DNA of 9,835 nucleotides from Prosthecochloris marina (lineage in GTDB: Bacteria; Bacteroidota; Chlorobiia; Chlorobiales; Chlorobiaceae). The stretch covers positions 1-9,835 of the forward strand of contig NZ_PDNZ01000015.1 in assembly GCF_003182595.1 (NCBI RefSeq). Direction: 5' to 3'. Shown here piece after piece: positions 7,050 to 9,835 of the stretch (within the stretch, counting starts at the first letter, position 1; each line of letters opens with the position of its first letter). The translations under genes were made by a program, and so were the position numbers. The notes beneath the pieces were generated by a model. That model was not told where the DNA came from and searched no databases. It worked only from the letters and a program-made list of their open reading frames with translations.

Positions 7050-9835
7050 TTACACTTCAGGGTATTGGTATCCATCCTGGATGTATACGGTTGCTTGCAC
7101 TCCACCGTAGACCCCGGTATACTGGTCCATAACATAGGTTTCTCCGTTAAGGGTCACGTTCTGATCCGAGGCAGACAAGGTAAAACCCTCAAGTTCAACG
7201 ATATCCGCTATGCCCCTGAGAATATAGAGAGTGTTGTCGCCGTCCGTTATATCGATCACATCTCTAGCGCTCAGATTCTCTATCTCATTATCGTCTAACA
7301 GGTAATCATTTCCACTCGACCCATACTCTCCAGAAGCTGAACTCATATCGATAACCTCGATATCTGTTATCTTCGATGAAAGTGTTGTTCCTGAAAAATC
7401 AAGATCGTCTCCATTATCCAACCTGAGTATATCAACATCGTCGCCACCATCAATAATACTGTCAGCAGCATCGTAAAGCAGGATATCATCACCAGCGCCG
7501 CCATATAATGAATCATTTCCGGCACCGCCCTCCAGCAAATCATCGCCTGCTCCCCCATTGAGGATATCGTTACCATTGTTACCAATCAGCCAGTCGTCTT
7601 CAGAACCGGAATTAATTCCCTGAACTGTACTGCCTGAATTGCTGTCGATAGTCAAGAGATACACACCATCCTGAACTTTCACCGTTGTGGAACCACTTGT
7701 ATAGACATTGAACGTTACTCCATCTTCAAAAATCTGAGAGCCAACTGTCCAGCTACCATCAAGTTCAACACCTGAAGTTTCATTACCGATAATCTTCAAC
7801 ATACTGCCTCCGGTTATTCCGGAAACGTCACTTTGAGAAAGCCCGAGCACTTTCGCCCCAATGTCAAGCTGTATAATTTCAAGATTTGAAAGCTGAGACA
7901 CATATGACGTGAAATCAACCGATTCACCTGCCTTGACAAACAACGTATCAGTACCAGCGCCTCCATCTATTGTATCGGCGGTGTCGAAAACAAGAATATC
8001 ATCACCTTCACCTCCCCAGAGGATATCAGTTCCATCGCCCCCGATGAGCATGTCATTTCCATCGTTACCGTAAATAGTGTCATTTCCATCTCTCCCCTTG
8101 ATGTAGTCGCTATAAGGGCCTCCGTTTAATGTATCATTGCCATCTGTACCAATGATAGGAGGCGGCTGTACTATGATTGTTCCGGTAGCCGATTGAACAT
8201 CTCCATCGGAATCAGTTATCTGATAGGCTATATTTTCCGTATAGATTGCAGTAACTACAGTCGTCGGAGAAGAATAAACATATTCACCTGTATCCATATT
8301 AACAGCAAGCATGCCGTCATTCGAGGTTGAAATAGTCAAAATCTTGGTAAGTGTATTAAAGGTACTCTGATCGGTCCCGCCACTGACAGATATAGAACCA
8401 TTTCCACCGCTGCCATCAGGATCATAAGAATACGTTCTGCCATCTATAGTAATAGACTTCACATAACCAGCTTCATCAGAACCGTAACCCTTTACGAGGT
8501 TCCCACTGATAGAATCAGGGTCTACAGTACTCAGCAGTATGTCAGAAAGATCATTTTCATTTTGAACAACCACAGCGTCCCTATCTTTCCCCTCTTTTCC
8601 ATTGTACGCTATCGGCTCCAGATCACCGGTTGATACACCACTGCCAACTCCAATCGCCAAAGCGTCTATTTTTTCAACCCTGAGAAAAGCTTCCCATTGA
8701 GCCTGCTCGTCAAGTTGTATTCCATCCTCCCTTTCTGTAGTGTTCCCGGCGCCGCCACCATGCTGTACGTCACTATAATAAGCCGTCCAGGAAGGAACTG
8801 TCGGATTGCCATCCGACATAAAATACAGCACATTTTGCGCCTGCGGATTTGAAAGCTTTCCACTCTCTCCATATGCATCCATTGCTTCCTGCAACGCTGC
8901 ATCATAGTTGGTGCCGCCATTGGCAGATAGTCCATCAATAACAATTTCTGCCTCGTCAGGATCAAGCCAAACATCGCCGTTATAGGTTTGCAATCCGGCC
9001 CCGGATGAAAACGTTATGATCTGTACTTTTACATCGCCGATCTTGTCGTACTCATCGATAAGATTTTTCACAGCTTCTTGGGCTATCTCCAATCGGGTTT
9101 TTCCGTTAACAGTATTACCCATGCTGCCCGAAACATCAATAACGATAACCAGGTTGGTATCGATCGGTTTTGCAGCAAAAGTTTCGTCCAGCGTATTCGA
9201 GGCAGGGATATCGTCCTGCACCGTAATGACCAGACTCCCACCATCCAGCCGAGCTTCGTCTCCGTCCCCATCCTGCACAACTACAGCACTGGACAGGTCA
9301 ATGTCCAACGACATTTCGATATCATCGGCAGAGGAAACATCGTGATGATCCAACTGGTCCATGAGCGTAAAGGTATAGGCACCTGTTGTCTCATCGACTT
9401 CCAGTGTGAACACTTCACGATCACCTGCATTGAATATACCGTTGCCGTCTTCATCGGCATATGCCGTCAACATGTTGTCCGCAACATCGTACTTAACCGC
9501 AACACCTGCGGATGAAAGATCATCCGGCAAATCATCCGTATCAGTATTGACTCCATAGACACCCGGTTGATCCGCACCTACCAGAAACAAGTCGCTCAAA
9601 CTGCCTTGCCAAACCGCATTGTTACCATCTCCGTCCCCATTGATGCCGGCAACATCATTACTGTCCTGGTTACCACCTTCAAGCGCTTCCTCCTCGACAT
9701 AACCAACGACCGTGTTGCCAGTAGCGCTCGGAACGTCATCAACAATCTCGATATCGAACGTATCGTTCGACGTGTCGCCGTCCGTATCCGTCACCGTAAT
9801 ACCGATGCTGTCAAGCACCGTGTCATTACCCGCAA
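7050..9835 (-). CDS. Giant RTX adhesin with T1SS-143, VWA and duplicated RTX/cap modules (C-terminal part, runs off the right edge)
   Basis: The frame is open to the right edge; the GTG at 9818 is internal (AGNDT precedes it), so the true start is outside. Residues are counted from that codon. The end of one T1SS-143 repeat (~1-32) is followed by a full one (~38-206, GYVEEEALEGGNQD ... YTFTLMDQLDHHD ... VITVQDDIP). A VWA domain lies at ~220-433, with complete MIDAS: D228-x-S230-x-S232, T303 and D336. Residues ~436-551 are VCBS/cadherin-like (AYQITDSDGDVQSATGTI). RTX block 1 at 555-628 is followed by a beta-rich cap at 629-730; RTX block 2 at 738-800 is followed by a similar cap at 801-922, ending ATVYIQDGYQYPEV. 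The last cap should carry the uncleaved C-terminal secretion signal. The protein is a surface adhesin that folds on Ca2+ outside the cell. The tolC-type gene follows after 40 nt, which points to the adjacent exporter. Confidence 0.92.
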   Translation of the reverse strand, partial: AGNDTVLDSIGITVTDTDGDTSNDTFDIEIVDDVPSATGNTVVGYVEEEALEGGNQDSNDVAGINGDGDGNNAVWQGSLSDLFLVGADQPGVYGVNTDTDDLPDDLSSAGVAVKYDVADNMLTAYADEDGNGIFNAGDREVFTLEVDETTGAYTFTLMDQLDHHDVSSADDIEMSLDIDLSSAVVVQDGDGDEARLDGGSLVITVQDDIPASNTLDETFAAKPIDTNLVIVIDVSGSMGNTVNGKTRLEIAQEAVKNLIDEYDKIGDVKVQIITFSSGAGLQTYNGDVWLDPDEAEIVIDGLSANGGTNYDAALQEAMDAYGESGKLSNPQAQNVLYFMSDGNPTVPSWTAYYSDVQHGGGAGNTTEREDGIQLDEQAQWEAFLRVEKIDALAIGVGSGVSTGDLEPIAYNGKEGKDRDAVVVQNENDLSDILLSTVDPDSISGNLVKGYGSDEAGYVKSITIDGRTYSYDPDGSGGNGSISVSGGTDQSTFNTLTKILTISTSNDGMLAVNMDTGEYVYSSPTTVVTAIYTENIAYQITDSDGDVQSATGTIIVQPPPIIGTDGNDTLNGGPYSDYIKGRDGNDTIYGNDGNDMLIGGDGTDILWGGEGDDILVFDTADTIDGGAGTDTLFVKAGESVDFTSYVSQLSNLEIIQLDIGAKVLGLSQSDVSGITGGSMLKIIGNETSGVELDGSWTVGSQIFEDGVTFNVYTSGSTTVKVQDGVYLLTIDSNSGSTVQGINSGSEDDWLIGNNGNDILNGGAGDDLLEGGAGNDSLYGGAGDDILLYDAADSIIDGGDDVDILRLDNGDDLDFSGTTLSSKITDIEVIDMSSASGEYGSSGNDYLLDDNEIENLSARDVIDITDGDNTLYILRGIADIVELEGFTLSASDQNVTLNGETYVMDQYTGVYGGVQATVYIQDGYQYPEV
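7053..7418 (-). other. Second C-terminal cap / T1SS secretion-signal region
   Basis: Residues 801-922 form a beta-rich cap at the extreme C-terminus: KITDIEVIDM, NLSARDVIDI, NTLYILRGIADIVELEG, GETYVM and a closing QATVYIQDG. This layout is common at the ends of giant T1SS adhesins, and the uncleaved export signal is expected here. It parallels the cap at 7629-7934. Confidence 0.6.
7419..7607 (-). repeat. RTX nonapeptide block 2
   Basis: Residues 738-800 carry about five to six GGxGxDxUx-type units (GNNGNDILN, GGAGDDLLE, GGAGNDSLY, GGAGDDILL, then DGGDDVDILRL). These bind Ca2+ and form a parallel beta-roll after export. Confidence 0.92.
7629..7934 (-). other. First beta-rich cap between the two RTX blocks
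   Basis: Residues 629-730 share the layout of the terminal cap: LSNLEIIQLDIG, LGLSQSDVSGI, MLKIIGNETSGVELDGSW, GVTFNVYTSG and TTVKVQDGV. The order of elements and the closing T-V-x-(V/I)-Q-D-G match the second cap, indicating an internal duplication. Confidence 0.6.
7935..8156 (-). repeat. RTX nonapeptide block 1
   Basis: Residues 555-628 carry about six to seven units (GTDGNDTLN, GGPYSDYIK, GRDGNDTIY, GNDGNDMLI, GGDGTDILW, GGEGDDILV, then DGGAGTDTLFV). The second unit is degenerate (GGPYSDY). The block is a Ca2+-binding beta-roll. Confidence 0.93.
8520..9161 (-). other. von Willebrand factor A domain of the right adhesin
   Basis: Residues ~220-433 begin with NLVIVIDVSGSMGN, which carries the DxSxS metal motif (D228, S230, S232). 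GGTNYDAAL supplies T303 and FMSDGNPT supplies D336, so all MIDAS positions are present. The closing strand is IDALAIGVGSG. VWA domains next to RTX repeats are known in LapA-type adhesins and usually mediate metal-dependent binding. Confidence 0.88.
9201..9707 (-). repeat. T1SS-143 type repeat domain of the right adhesin
   Basis: Residues ~38-206 form one full repeat: GYVEEEALEGGN, LSDLFLVGADQPGVYG, SSAGVAVKYDV, VFTLEV, YTFTLMDQLDHHD, DGDEA and VITVQDDIP. The tail of a preceding copy (DTFDIEIVDDVPSA) shows that these occur in tandem beyond the right edge. Confidence 0.75.

Noticed and set aside
7010..7135. In-frame N-terminal extension of the tolC-type protein by 42 residues
   Set aside because: It would overlap the end of the adhesin gene by 86 nt and place a charged, non-signal sequence before a clear Sec signal peptide. 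The start at 7009 is much more likely.
9816..9818. GTG at 9818 as the start of the right adhesin
   Set aside because: The frame continues upstream to the window edge with typical repeat sequence (AGNDT), and no ribosome binding site precedes the GTG.
1..9835. The two adhesin fragments as two ends of one gene on a small circular replicon
   Set aside because: It cannot be excluded from the window alone, but there is no plasmid origin, replication gene or partition gene here. Two separate genes is the simpler reading.

Overview
The window comes from a Gram-negative bacterium. This follows from a complete type I secretion system (ABC ATPase, membrane fusion protein, TolC-type outer-membrane channel) next to RTX-type giant surface proteins. 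GC content looks moderate, and nothing in the sequence fixes the taxon. The gene style would suit a proteobacterium or a green sulfur bacterium, but that is only a guess. Every supported gene is on the minus strand, so transcription runs from the right edge towards the left edge.

Layout in order of transcription. (1) 9835-7050: the last ~927 residues of a giant adhesin whose start lies beyond the right edge. It has T1SS-143 type repeats, a von Willebrand A domain with a full MIDAS, a VCBS/cadherin-like domain, and then two successive [RTX nonapeptide block + ~100-120 residue beta-rich cap] modules. (2) 7009-5543: a TolC/LapE-type outer-membrane protein, 40 nt downstream of the adhesin. (3) 5542-5239: a 304-nt gap with a strong hairpin, a distant inverted repeat and a possible promoter. 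(4) 5238-3061 and 3064-1646: an LssB/LapB-type ABC exporter and a LapC/HlyD-type fusion protein, translationally coupled by an ATGA overlap. (5) 1645-1128: a 518-nt gap with several hairpins and no convincing gene. (6) 1127-1: the first 375 codons of a second giant adhesin, which begins with a LapA-type retention module followed by T1SS-143 repeats and leaves the window at the left edge.

The genes form a LapA-like cell-surface adhesion locus. TolC, LapB and LapC assemble into a trans-envelope exporter. The flanking adhesins are its likely substrates, exported C-terminus first by Ca2+-binding RTX/C-terminal signals. At least the left one could be held in the channel by its N-terminal retention module. 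No lapD or lapG (c-di-GMP-controlled release) is visible here.

The most interesting points are the two adhesins bracketing one exporter, the missing canonical LapG cleavage motif in the left adhesin's retention region, the apparent tandem duplication of the C-terminal RTX/cap module in the right adhesin, and structured non-coding leaders upstream of lapB and the second adhesin. I found no tRNA, rRNA, CRISPR array or insertion sequence.
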